Origin: an uncultured Bacteroidia bacterium | GTDB lineage: Bacteria > Bacteroidota > Bacteroidia > Bacteroidales > UBA932 | NCBI GenBank assembly: GCA_902789245.1 | Contig: CADAND010000002.1 | Span: 140,087 to 204,086 of the forward strand | Reading direction: 5' to 3' | Length of the DNA: 64,000 nucleotides | Part shown: piece after piece, positions 1 through 7,547 of the stretch | How the letters are laid out: every line of letters begins with the position of its first letter | Position numbering within the stretch: position 1 is the first letter of the stretch | The notes under the pieces: generated by a model | Database searches by the model: none | The model's input: the letters and a program-made list of their open reading frames with translations, nothing else | What the model was told of the DNA's origin: nothing | Made by a program: the position numbers and the translations under genes

Positions 1-642
1 TTCGGTGCCGACAAAGTGTTCCGCACCGCAGAGGCATTCGAGATGTTCTGGCACGCGGAAGGGATGAAATCCGCCTACGAAGGCGAGGTGGTCTGGAACG
101 GACGCCGCTTCCTCGTGCGTCGGGAAGATTGCTACGGCTATGCTGACAAGAACTGGGGCAAGGACTTCACCTCTCCGTGGGTATGGCTCTCCTCCTGCAA
201 CCTGACCAGCGAGATCACGGGCAGGCGGCTCTCGGACAGCGTCTTCGATATCGGCGGCGGGCGACCGAAAGTGGGGCCGCTGGCGCTGCCGCGCAAACTG
301 CTTTCCGCCTTCTGGTATGAGGGCGTGCCCTATGAATTCAACTTTTCCAAGGCCTGGACCCTCGTCCACACGGACTTTGACTGCCGGGAGACGGACACGC
401 AGGTTATCTGGCATGTCGAGCAGCGCAGCAGCTCCGGTCGCATGGTCACGGATGTGACCTGCGAGAAGAAGGACATGCTGCTGGTCAACTATGAGTCTCC
501 GGACGGAGCCAGGCGCCACCGCAGGCTCTGGAACGGCGGAAACGGCGTTGGTACCGTTCAGCTCTATTCCCCAGACGGTACGCTTGTCGACCGTATCAGC
601 GCCCGCAATATCGGATGCGAATATGGAGAGTACGCAGATTAA
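1..642 (+). CDS. Tocopherol cyclase-like family protein, C-terminal part (gene cut by window edge)
   Basis: The reading frame is open to base 1, so the GTG at 16 is an internal valine codon and the real start lies outside the window. About 213 C-terminal residues are visible. The stretch YADKNWGKDF followed by PWVWLSSCNL resembles the Tyr-Ala-Glu-Lys-x-Trp-Gly block of tocopherol cyclase-like beta-barrel proteins, which in bacteria are mostly of unknown activity. No membrane segment or signal peptide can be judged from the fragment. It ends 14 bp from the convergent gene at 657. The family call rests on one motif and is moderate. Confidence 0.55.
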   Translation, partial: FGADKVFRTAEAFEMFWHAEGMKSAYEGEVVWNGRRFLVRREDCYGYADKNWGKDFTSPWVWLSSCNLTSEITGRRLSDSVFDIGGGRPKVGPLALPRKLLSAFWYEGVPYEFNFSKAWTLVHTDFDCRETDTQVIWHVEQRSSSGRMVTDVTCEKKDMLLVNYESPDGARRHRRLWNGGNGVGTVQLYSPDGTLVDRISARNIGCEYGEYAD

Positions 643-656
643 GGTGGAGCGGAAGC

Positions 657-1067
657 TTAACGAGACTTCCTGATGCAGTAACAGGCAGCGGCGCTCTCGG
701 CCAGGCCCAGTGCAAAGAAGATGTTGCTGAGGGCGACAAATCCCCAGATGAACCATTCCAGAACTATCCAGAGCATCAGAATGATGCCGCTGGCGAAGCA
801 GGCCCAAAAGGCCAGCCGGTGGTTCTTGAAGAGCAGAATGGCGGAGAGCAGCTGCGGGAGACCGTTCACAGCCAGAAGGACACAGCCGGACGGGAAGAAA
901 TCCTTGAAGAAAATGTCCGGCCATGGCATCCTGGCGCGAAGAAGATCCAGCATCGGCTCCCCTCCCCAGCTGATCCCGGAAGGGTCTGTCCACATCATGA
1001 CGGCTCCGCCAATGGCGCCGATGGCGATGAACAGGGTCAGTATCTTGAGAAAGGTTTTCATGGTCAT
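657..1067 (-). CDS. Small integral membrane protein of unknown function
   Basis: The 136-residue product is dominated by four hydrophobic stretches, roughly residues 4-27, 58-80, 84-104 and 108-130, and ends in a basic tail (CIRKSR). This fits a four-helix inner-membrane protein. I recognise no family or catalytic motif. The start ATG lies 4 bp after the stop codon of the upstream phosphatase gene, so the two are very probably co-transcribed. A second ATG two codons later (1061) is equally possible. A GGAGAAG lies inside the end of the phosphatase gene and may serve as ribosome binding site. Confidence 0.6.
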   Translation of the reverse strand: MTMKTFLKILTLFIAIGAIGGAVMMWTDPSGISWGGEPMLDLLRARMPWPDIFFKDFFPSGCVLLAVNGLPQLLSAILLFKNHRLAFWACFASGIILMLWIVLEWFIWGFVALSNIFFALGLAESAAACYCIRKSR

Positions 1068-1070
1068 TTT

Positions 1071-1946
1071 TCAGTGCAGATACTTCTCCTTCATCTTTTC
1101 CTGCTCCGCGGCGGAGAAGCCCAGGGCCTTCTCCAGGTAGGCCGGAAGGGAGCCGTACTGCGAATCGATCAGGTCCAGCGTGTGCTCGAAGTTCTCCACG
1201 TTCACGCCGACCATCGCGCGGATGAACGCCAGTTCCGGCTCGCCGCCGCCTCTCTCAACGATGGTGGCCGAGACGGTCTCGACGGTTTTTTCGTACGAGA
1301 CATTGGACAGCGCGAAATCTTCCACGATGGTCTCGCGGCTGGCGCCCAACGCGGCCAGGACGAACGCCGATCCCCATCCGCAGCGGTCCTTGCCCTGGGA
1401 GCAGTGCCAGAGCGCGCCACCTTCGGCATCCAGGACGCCGTGGAGGAATTCGCCATAGCGGCGCTGGGACGTCGTATCGGACACGATGGCCGGATACATC
1501 TGGTTGGCCAGTTCCTGCGCCTGGGGCAGGAATGCATACGAGGCCAGCGCTTCCAGAAGGTTGGCGGACAGGACCGTGGTACTGTCCGCACGGCCGGAAG
1601 AAAATGCCGCCAGGAAGGTCTGCGGGAGGGTGGAAAGCCAGGTATTCCGGACGCCGTCCATTTCCCGGTCCGGTTTGCGGCTGCGCTCCTGCTCGAAGCG
1701 GAAATCGAAGACATCGCTCAAGGCGAAACGCTCTTTCAGGACAGATACATCATGGTCAGATGCCGCCGAAAGTTCTCCGGAGCGGACCAGCCTCCCGGCG
1801 CGTATGGTCCGGCCGTCCTGCATCACCAGCCCGCCCAGTTCGCGGGCGTTCTCAATCCCGTCAAAGACGATGGTCCTGTCCTTGGGCGCGGTCGAACAGG
1901 CCGATAAAACAAGAAATGGAATCATGATTCGTGCTGGATTCTTCAT
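1071..1946 (-). CDS. Lipoprotein tyrosine-protein phosphatase (Y_phosphatase3 type)
   Basis: The product has a lipoprotein signal (LVLSAC, acylated Cys17) and the layout of the Tyr_phosphatase3 family: NARELGGL at 33-40 (usually NFRDLGG) and the P-loop HCSQGKDRCGW with nucleophile Cys182 and Arg188 (CX5R). It should hydrolyse phosphoesters at a cysteine thiol, and the lipobox places it in the periplasm or at the outer membrane. Natural substrates in this family are mostly unknown. Its 291 residues are a normal length with a leader. It is first in a two-gene unit with the small membrane protein downstream. A TATCTTTA box at 1992-1999 on the minus strand (TAnnTTTG with one mismatch) may be its promoter. 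Confidence 0.82.
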   Translation of the reverse strand: MKNPARIMIPFLVLSACSTAPKDRTIVFDGIENARELGGLVMQDGRTIRAGRLVRSGELSAASDHDVSVLKERFALSDVFDFRFEQERSRKPDREMDGVRNTWLSTLPQTFLAAFSSGRADSTTVLSANLLEALASYAFLPQAQELANQMYPAIVSDTTSQRRYGEFLHGVLDAEGGALWHCSQGKDRCGWGSAFVLAALGASRETIVEDFALSNVSYEKTVETVSATIVERGGGEPELAFIRAMVGVNVENFEHTLDLIDSQYGSLPAYLEKALGFSAAEQEKMKEKYLH

Positions 1947-2046
1947 ATTATCACAGACAGGTTATTAATTTTAGGATGTGTCATGCCGCCGTAAAGATAC
2001 AAAGAATTCATTTTATTCATCAAACGACTGTATCACTTATTTTTTA

Positions 2047-2054
2047 TAACTTTG
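2047..2054 (+). promoter_or_regulatory. Bacteroidota -7 box (TAACTTTG)
   Basis: A full match to TAnnTTTG lies 44 bp upstream of the lipoprotein start at 2099, in an AT-rich gap. No convincing -33 TTG element is seen at the usual distance. Confidence 0.5.
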
Positions 2055-2098
2055 CAGCCCCATTAGTATAATACAGTTATATATTAAACGTCTATCAT

Positions 2099-2989
2099 AT
2101 GAATTACAGAAGAATTACTGCCATCTCTCTGGCCCTGGCAGTGCTTGTTTTCGCTGCCTGCGACAAGGAAGGCAGGAAACGTTATCCCAGTACGCTCCCC
2201 GATCAGAAGATCACGAACATCTACGAGACCACTTCCTTCAAGACGGAAACGCTGAATCCCGTCACGAAAGAATGGACAGTCTTGGTAAAAAAGGACAACC
2301 CCCGCCACCTGGCGCACGAGTTCACCTGGGAAGGTGACCGTCTTGAAAGCATGAAGGACCACAATTATGACCGTTTCTACTCCTTCAACTATGATGAATA
2401 CGGCCGTGTCTGCCGCATCATCTGCGACAGCGACTCGGATTTCAGCCGGACCCTGTCCTACGACGCCGAAGGACTGCTTGCCCGCTGCGAAGGAGCGATA
2501 AAGGATCACGACGGAGTGCTGGTTTCTACCCAGACCCTCATCTACACCTGGGAGGACGGCCTGTTGAAGCGCATCGAAGAAGAGTCCTGGAACCACTTCC
2601 CCGGCGAGGAGGAGATCAGCAAGAAGATCACCCGCACCTACACCTGGCAGGACGGCAACGTCGTCAGCACCACCCGGACGACGCATGACGGGGACAAGAC
2701 CGAAGAGTTTCAGTACAACTACGAATACAGCACGGCCGTCAACCCGCTGCATGGCTTCGTTTACCTGGTCATCCCGGACAGAGGCATCATCTTCGACTAT
2801 GAAGGGATTGACTGCCTGAGCAAGAACCTGCCCTCAAGCATCACCTCCTCTCCGGCAAGCGCCAGATACGAGTTCAGCTACACGCCGGGCACACCCCTCG
2901 CTTCTTTCGAGAAACATATGATCGGAGATAGCAGCCCGGTGCTGCGCTTGATCACGGATTACTCCGTAGAATTGGAATACGCGCGGTAG
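2099..2989 (+). CDS. Secreted lipoprotein with YD/RHS-like repeats (DUF4595-like)
   Basis: The signal peptide ends in VFAAC (Cys21), so the protein should be lipidated and surface or periplasm facing. The body carries repeated short beta-hairpin units such as YDEYGRVCRI, YDAEGLLARC, YTWEDGLLKRI and YTWQDGNVVST, the pattern of RHS/YD repeats found in Bacteroidota DUF4595-type lipoproteins. No catalytic motif is evident. It has its own -7 box upstream and a strong terminator downstream, so it is probably monocistronic. Function is unknown; a cell-surface binding or structural role is only a guess. Confidence 0.75.
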   Translation: MNYRRITAISLALAVLVFAACDKEGRKRYPSTLPDQKITNIYETTSFKTETLNPVTKEWTVLVKKDNPRHLAHEFTWEGDRLESMKDHNYDRFYSFNYDEYGRVCRIICDSDSDFSRTLSYDAEGLLARCEGAIKDHDGVLVSTQTLIYTWEDGLLKRIEEESWNHFPGEEEISKKITRTYTWQDGNVVSTTRTTHDGDKTEEFQYNYEYSTAVNPLHGFVYLVIPDRGIIFDYEGIDCLSKNLPSSITSSPASARYEFSYTPGTPLASFEKHMIGDSSPVLRLITDYSVELEYAR

Positions 2990-3010
2990 GATCCGCTTCA
3001 CGGAACCAAT

Positions 3011-3036
3011 AAAACGTCCACGATGTGGGCGTTTTT
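3011..3036 (+). terminator. Rho-independent terminator
   Basis: An 11-bp stem (AAAACGTCCAC / GTGGGCGTTTT, one G-U pair) with loop GAT is followed by TTTATTTT, 22 bp after the stop at 2989. Confidence 0.85.
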
Positions 3037-3091
3037 TATTTTCCTACAGCCGTAAAAGGACGATGCACAGCCGGTTTTTTATAAAAAATAC

Positions 3092-3099
3092 TATATTTG
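3092..3099 (+). promoter_or_regulatory. Bacteroidota -7 box (TATATTTG)
   Basis: A perfect TAnnTTTG sits 42 bp before the lipoprotein start at 3142. No clear -33 TTG lies 19-21 bp upstream. Confidence 0.6.
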
Positions 3100-3141
3100 C
3101 ATTAGTAGACCACTGAACAACCACTTATTAACACTAGGATT

Positions 3142-3927
3142 ATGAGAGTAAAAGCCCTATTCATCGCGGCCCTTCTGGCCGTGTTCTTCTTTACCGGCTG
3201 CGACATCGAACATGTCTCCATGTCAGCACAACTCCAAGGCAAATGGGTGTTGGTACAGGCTAACAATCAGGACGTTCCGACCGACGGTGGGTACGTCATC
3301 ACCTTCACTTCTTCCACAAAGGCCTACGTCAGCATGCTGTTGGATTCTATGGAGGACACCGGGGAATGGGCCCAAAAAGTGCCGGTTGATATCCAAATCA
3401 ACGGAGAAAACGTCACGTTAAACGGTCGCTTGAATGACGAAATATCATATAACGTCGTGATGCGCATCCGGTCCCTCTATGACGACATGATGATCTGTGA
3501 TTGCAAAGTCACGCAATTCATTGGCTTGGACACGCTGTATGAAGAGTATTCCGGCGTATTCCTCCGGGACGACGTTGACTACAGCCAGGCCATCATCGGC
3601 ACCTGGGAAGGCGACGAACTGCGTGATGACGATTCCGGACTGCCGGACGGCAAGAGATGCCGTTTCGAATTCCTGCAGGATGGTACCTACAATTATTATC
3701 GTCAGAACGCTGACGGCTCCTGGGAGAAGTCAGCCGACGCATACAGCTACTATTTCAGCGACGGCGACGTGCTCTTTATGCGCTGGAGGAATCTCGGCTT
3801 CGGCACAAAATCCAACAGCATCTCCTGGGAGTTTGAAATCAGGAAAGACATGATGCGCTGGAAAGCCCTTCGCATGCGCGAAGACGGCAGTACCTATTCT
3901 ATCGCTTCGGACTTCAAGAAAATCTAA
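3142..3927 (+). CDS. Lipoprotein with two lipocalin-like domains, function unknown
   Basis: A classic lipoprotein signal ends at FFTGC (Cys20). Two similar units follow: LQGKWVLV near residue 31 and IIGTWEGDE near residue 151, each opening a beta-rich segment of about 110 residues. G-x-W at the start of a strand is typical of lipocalin-like Bacteroidota lipoproteins. No enzyme motif is present. It has its own promoter box. The phosphatase gene at 3959 follows after 31 bp, so read-through into that gene is possible. Confidence 0.65.
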   Translation: MRVKALFIAALLAVFFFTGCDIEHVSMSAQLQGKWVLVQANNQDVPTDGGYVITFTSSTKAYVSMLLDSMEDTGEWAQKVPVDIQINGENVTLNGRLNDEISYNVVMRIRSLYDDMMICDCKVTQFIGLDTLYEEYSGVFLRDDVDYSQAIIGTWEGDELRDDDSGLPDGKRCRFEFLQDGTYNYYRQNADGSWEKSADAYSYYFSDGDVLFMRWRNLGFGTKSNSISWEFEIRKDMMRWKALRMREDGSTYSIASDFKKI

Positions 3928-3958
3928 ATAATACCAACTAACCCCAAAACCCTGTCAA

Positions 3959-5080
3959 GTGAACAACAGATCCTTTTCTAGCCGCCTGAGCTGGAGGATT
4001 ATCGGTATCGTTTCCGTTATCTTCTTCGCCTCATACGTCGTCATCGGGCTTGTGTCCCAATATGTCATCACCAACGAGAGTGCCCGCAAGGCCCCGCTGA
4101 TGCTGGTCCTGAGCCTGCTGATCGTGGGCGTCGTGGGCTTGGTCATCGTGTATTTCGTGTGCCGGAAGGAAATCCGGCGGATGACACGTCCGATCACGGA
4201 ACTCTCCGTGTCGGCCATGAACATGGGCATGGGCAACTTCAAGGCCTCCCTGCCGGACATTTCCAGCAAGGACGAAATGCGGCGTCTGCGGGACAGTTTC
4301 GTCTATCTGCAGAACTCCATCACGGACTACATCGTCCAGATGAAAGCCACCAGGAGCGACAACGAGCGCATGGAGTCGGAACTGAACGTGGCGCGCACCA
4401 TCCAGATGGGTATGCTGAGCACCGATTTCCCGCCGCAGCTCCACGCGCTGCTCAAGCCGGCCAAGGAGGTGGGCGGCGACCTCTACGATTTTATCCGGAA
4501 GGAGGACGTGCTCTATTTCGCCGTCGGCGACGTCAGCGGAAAGGGCGTCCCGGCCTCGCTGGTGATGTCGATTACCCGAGCCATGCTCCACTTCGTGGCC
4601 ACCCTGGACCTGCCGCTGAACGAATCGGTGAGCCGCATCAACAACAGCGTCGCGGACACGAACAGCAACGACATGTTCGTCACCCTCTTCATCGGTCGAA
4701 TCAACTTGAATACCAGGCATATGGACTACTGCAACGCCGGCCACAACCCGCCGGTCATCGTGACGCCCGGCACGGAGCCGCGGTTCCTCGAGGTCAAGAG
4801 CAACCTGGCGGCCGGCCTGATGGAGAATTTCCCCTACGAATCCGAATCCATCGAGCTCGAGCCGGGCACGCGTCTGGTGGCCTACACCGACGGCGTCACG
4901 GAAGCCGAGAACAACGCCTTCGCCCTGTACGGGGAAGAGCGGCTGCTGGAGGCCGTGAAGCAGAACGAATCCGACGGGGATGAGAAGACCGTCGTGGAAA
5001 ACATTTACCGGTCCGTCAAAGGCTTCACCGGGAGCCACCCGCAGAGCGATGACATCACGATCATGAGTGTGAAAATATGA
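3959..5080 (+). CDS. Membrane HAMP-domain SpoIIE/RsbU-type serine phosphatase
   Basis: The product has two membrane helices (about 14-36 and 46-68), a HAMP-like linker (69-125), a short coiled coil, then a PP2C-like SpoIIE domain (about 140-373). The metal-binding acidic motifs are visible: GGDLYDF (172-178), GDVSGKGVPASL (190-201), YTDGVTEA and SDDITIM. Such enzymes dephosphorylate anti-sigma-antagonist proteins of the SpoIIAA type. No such antagonist or kinase is next to it, so its partner is unknown. The start is GTG; no in-frame ATG precedes the first helix. Its stop overlaps the next start (ATGA), which indicates translational coupling to the lipid-kinase-like gene. Confidence 0.88.
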   Translation: MNNRSFSSRLSWRIIGIVSVIFFASYVVIGLVSQYVITNESARKAPLMLVLSLLIVGVVGLVIVYFVCRKEIRRMTRPITELSVSAMNMGMGNFKASLPDISSKDEMRRLRDSFVYLQNSITDYIVQMKATRSDNERMESELNVARTIQMGMLSTDFPPQLHALLKPAKEVGGDLYDFIRKEDVLYFAVGDVSGKGVPASLVMSITRAMLHFVATLDLPLNESVSRINNSVADTNSNDMFVTLFIGRINLNTRHMDYCNAGHNPPVIVTPGTEPRFLEVKSNLAAGLMENFPYESESIELEPGTRLVAYTDGVTEAENNAFALYGEERLLEAVKQNESDGDEKTVVENIYRSVKGFTGSHPQSDDITIMSVKI

Positions 5081-6009
5081 AGTACATCTATATCATCAAC
5101 GGCCGCGCCGACAAAGCGCAGCAATATCAGGATTTATACCTCCAACTGAAGGAAAACCCGCATCCGCACGAGGTGTATACCACCCTGGGCGAAGGCGATG
5201 CCACGCGCTACGTGCGCCTTTACTGTGACCTGCATCCGGAAGAGGAGGTCTGCTTCGTAGCCTGCGGCGGCAACGGCATCATCAACGGCGTGGCTTCCGG
5301 GCTGGTCGGATATGCCTGTTCCAGCGACCAGGCAGCCAGGCTGTGCGCCAACAAGACCATCGCCATCCTTTACTTCGGCGGCGCCACGCAGGATTTCATC
5401 ATCAATTTCCCGGGCTACGATTTCCACAGCGTGAAGGCAATGCTGGCCGGCACCGTAAAACCTATAGACGTCATTCAGGTAAACGACAGCTACTGCCTGA
5501 ATGTCTGCAATATCGGATTCAACTCCAAGGTAGCCTCCCGGGCCAACGAACTGGTGGCCCAGGGGAAATCCGCCCACCAGGCTTACACGCGGGGCGTGAT
5601 CAATGCCATCCTCACCAGCCGCTACAACCGTATCAAGGTGACGGTGGACGGCGAGCGCATCGCCCGCGGCCCGATGGTGCTCTGCACCTTCGCCAACGGG
5701 CATCGGGTGGGCGGAGAGTTCAACTGTGCGCCGACGGCGAAAGTGGACGACGGCCTGATTGATGTGTGTTACTTCCGGGCCATGAGCCTGCTGCGGCTCC
5801 TCCTGCTGATCCCCCACTACCGCAAGGGCGACCACATCGGCTGCAAGGCGGCCGGGAAAAGGGTCCTCTTCCGGCAGGGCCGCGAGGTGACGATCAGCAG
5901 CAAAGACCTGATTGACATCTACCTCGACGGCGAGCAGCTCCCGGGATCCCAGTTCCATCTGAAGATCCTGCCGGGTGCGCTGCCCCTCCGTCTGCCCAAA
6001 AAAGACTAA
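5077..6009 (+). CDS. Diacylglycerol/sphingosine kinase-family protein (YegS/LCB5 type)
   Basis: The DAGK catalytic P-loop equivalent appears as GGNGIINGVASGL at 64-76 (canonical GGDGTxxEVxxGL), followed by the FANGHRVGGEFNCAPTAKVDDGLIDV block typical of the C-terminal beta-sandwich of the family. It is expected to phosphorylate a lipid such as diacylglycerol or a sphingoid base with ATP. The usual GGDGT is GGNGI here, so the catalytic Asp position is Asn and activity should not be assumed. Its start overlaps the phosphatase stop by 4 bp. Bacteroidota make sphingolipids, which makes a sphingoid-base kinase an attractive but unproven reading. Confidence 0.8.
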   Translation: MKYIYIINGRADKAQQYQDLYLQLKENPHPHEVYTTLGEGDATRYVRLYCDLHPEEEVCFVACGGNGIINGVASGLVGYACSSDQAARLCANKTIAILYFGGATQDFIINFPGYDFHSVKAMLAGTVKPIDVIQVNDSYCLNVCNIGFNSKVASRANELVAQGKSAHQAYTRGVINAILTSRYNRIKVTVDGERIARGPMVLCTFANGHRVGGEFNCAPTAKVDDGLIDVCYFRAMSLLRLLLLIPHYRKGDHIGCKAAGKRVLFRQGREVTISSKDLIDIYLDGEQLPGSQFHLKILPGALPLRLPKKD

Positions 6010-6134
6010 AATAACGGGCAGAAATACTAATAACTTGGAACTGACGTTACGGCATACGCCATGTTCGTCCAGGAGAGCGGCCTTGCTCTCCCTACCCGCT
6101 GCGTAGCAGTGAAATAGCTATCGAAAAAGCGATA
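6010..6134. other. Intergenic region with stacked small hairpins
   Basis: No gene is seen here. The segment contains a perfect 7-bp stem (GGAGAGC / GCTCTCC, 6072-6091), then GCTGC-GTA-GCAG and a weak ATCG/CGAT hairpin, before the terminator. It could be an untranslated 3' tail, a small RNA, or a copy of a dispersed repeat. Confidence 0.4.
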
Positions 6135-6509
6135 TCAAAAGGCTCCCCACACGGAGCCTTTTTTGTTTCTGAAGAGCACCAGGGCCAGGGCGATGGCGAT
6201 CAGGGCCGTGGGTAGCAGGAAGTACTCCCGGTAGTCCTGCAGGAAGAGGCGCAGACTGTCCAGGATCCCCTGCCCCACGGATTCGGGCTTGACCGGGAAG
6301 AAGAAGGCGATGGCGCTCACGGCCACGCCAGCGAGAAGCCCCGTGCACAGCGCGATGATCAGGGACCGGCGGCCATGGCGGCGCTGGCGGTCCACTTCGC
6401 CCTTGATGCCCGACACGGCATCCATGCGGCGCTGCGCCTCCAGCAGGAAGGTCGGATCGTCCTTCACCACGGGCTTGTGGTCTTTGAGATATTGTTCAAG
6501 ATCGCTCAT
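6135..6509 (-). CDS. Small membrane protein next to ECF sigma factor (putative anti-sigma/regulatory partner)
   Basis: A 124-residue protein starts at the ATG whose last three bases overlap the sigma-factor stop (ATGA), giving translational coupling. It has an acidic/basic cytoplasmic N-terminus (1-46, SDLEQYLKDHKP onwards), a first membrane helix (about 49-71) and a second (about 97-113), ending in FRNKKGSVWGAF. The position directly behind an ECF sigma gene and the soluble N-tail plus membrane anchor suit an anti-sigma factor, but no zinc-binding HxxxCxxC motif is present. The role is inferred from context. Confidence 0.7.
   Translation of the reverse strand: MSDLEQYLKDHKPVVKDDPTFLLEAQRRMDAVSGIKGEVDRQRRHGRRSLIIALCTGLLAGVAVSAIAFFFPVKPESVGQGILDSLRLFLQDYREYFLLPTALIAIALALVLFRNKKGSVWGAF
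6137..6162. terminator. Bidirectional terminator between convergent operons
   Basis: The stem AAAAGGCTCC / GGAGCCTTTT has T-runs on both sides. It ends the lipid-kinase transcript on the plus strand, and on the minus strand it coincides with the TGA of the putative anti-sigma gene. Confidence 0.85.
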
Positions 6510-6991
6510 AATCGGATATACTGTTTGAGGTGTCCCCTTCCTGATGATAAATGATATTTGACGGTACCGGCCGGCATGTCCAGGATGGCCGATATCTCTT
6601 TGATGCTCTTGTCCTCGAAGTAGAAGAGGACGATGGCGACCTTCTCTTTCTCCGGGATGCGCTCCAGCGCCTGGTACAGCTGCTGGTAGCGGAAGCGGCT
6701 GTCGGAGGCGTCGCCGGACGCGACGGCGAGCGCTTCCCGGCTCTCCAGCGCGGCGTGCTCGCGCCCGGGTTTGCGGCAATGGTCGATGTAGCAGTTGTAG
6801 GCGATGCGGAAGAGCCAGGTGCTGAATTTGCTCAGTCCGAGGAAGTTGCCGGAGGCTACGTAGGCGCGCACCAGCGCATCCTGCGCGATGTCGTCCGCCA
6901 GGGCGCCGTCGCCGCAGCAAAGCCCAAGCAGGAACCGCCGTAGGGGCTCCTGCTCAGCTCTGACGAGGTCGATGAACCGCTCCCGGGTCAT
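6506..6991 (-). CDS. RNA polymerase ECF-type sigma-70 factor
   Basis: A 161-residue protein has region 2 (about 10-75: DDIAQDALVRAY, FSTWLFRIAYNCYIDHCRK) and region 4 (about 105-155: ALERIPEKEKVAIVLFYFEDKSI, the helix-turn-helix and GTVKYHLSSGRGHLKQYI). It should direct RNA polymerase to a small regulon. It lies between a DUF6249-like membrane protein gene upstream and a small membrane protein gene downstream, the usual three-gene order of such units in Bacteroidales. The operon leader carries a strong hairpin (7459-7502). Confidence 0.93.
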   Translation of the reverse strand: MTRERFIDLVRAEQEPLRRFLLGLCCGDGALADDIAQDALVRAYVASGNFLGLSKFSTWLFRIAYNCYIDHCRKPGREHAALESREALAVASGDASDSRFRYQQLYQALERIPEKEKVAIVLFYFEDKSIKEISAILDMPAGTVKYHLSSGRGHLKQYIRL

Positions 6992-6995
6992 GAAC

Positions 6996-7436
6996 TTACT
7001 TCTTCAGGGCTTCTTCTTCAGCTTTGATCTCGTCCGCAAGGAGGCTCTTGCTGGCGAAGTAGGAGACCAGCAGGCCGATGCCGACCGCCAGCATCACGCC
7101 ACCGGCTACGGGCAGCCAGCTGCCGAACATGATATGGGCGCCGGGCACGAAGCGGTCGATGCAGTACAATGCCAGGAAGGCGACGCCCATCAGCGTGACC
7201 ACGCAGCCGCCGGTCAGCTTCTCGACAAGCTCCTGCTTGAGGGTCTTGGGGGCCTTCGGCGCAGGCTCTGTGGACTTGAACATTTCCGGATCGATCTGGG
7301 CGCCGTTCTCGATGGCCTTGATCATGACCTCGGTCTTGCGGTTGATCTCGTTCTGCTTGGTGCGGCCGACGATAAAGACCACGGCGACGGGAAGGATGAC
7401 GCACACGAAGATAGGGACAATGATTTCAGTTAACAT
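6996..7436 (-). CDS. DUF6249-like membrane protein, first gene of sigma-factor operon
   Basis: A 146-residue protein has an N-terminal membrane helix (about 4-24), a charged cytoplasmic segment (25-80, RTKQNEINRKTEVMIKAIENG), then two more helices (about 77-95 and 103-126) and a charged tail. This pattern matches the uncharacterised proteins, often labelled DUF6249, that precede ECF sigma genes in Bacteroidales. It stops 4 bp before the sigma start, so both are on one transcript. The protein may be a sensor or membrane partner of the sigma factor; that is an inference from position. Confidence 0.7.
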   Translation of the reverse strand: MLTEIIVPIFVCVILPVAVVFIVGRTKQNEINRKTEVMIKAIENGAQIDPEMFKSTEPAPKAPKTLKQELVEKLTGGCVVTLMGVAFLALYCIDRFVPGAHIMFGSWLPVAGGVMLAVGIGLLVSYFASKSLLADEIKAEEEALKK

Positions 7437-7458
7437 GGCAGGGTATAGTTTAATTGTT

Positions 7459-7502
7459 TAACAGTTGAATTTTCCACTTTTCCGAGGTGGTTTCAACTGT
7501 TA
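7459..7502 (-). promoter_or_regulatory. Long hairpin in leader of the sigma-factor operon
   Basis: Perfect 11-bp outer arms TAACAGTTGAA / TTCAACTGTTA enclose a CCAC/GTGG inner stem. It lies 23-66 nt upstream of the DUF6249-like start on the minus strand and no T-run follows on either strand, so it is not a canonical terminator. A second hairpin (CCAACC / GGTTGG, 7509-7528) lies just upstream. Confidence 0.6.
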
Positions 7503-7547
7503 GACGGACCAACCCGGCGAAAGGTTGGCAAAAAGTGTAAAAATTAA

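Noticed and set aside
16-18. GTG as start of the first gene
   Set aside because: The same frame is open to base 1 with in-family residues, so the gene begins outside the window.
615-1907. A 430-codon plus-strand open frame opposite the phosphatase and membrane protein genes
   Set aside because: Its protein is Arg/Gly/His-rich shadow sequence without motifs. The minus strand here encodes a lipoprotein signal and a CX5R phosphatase site.
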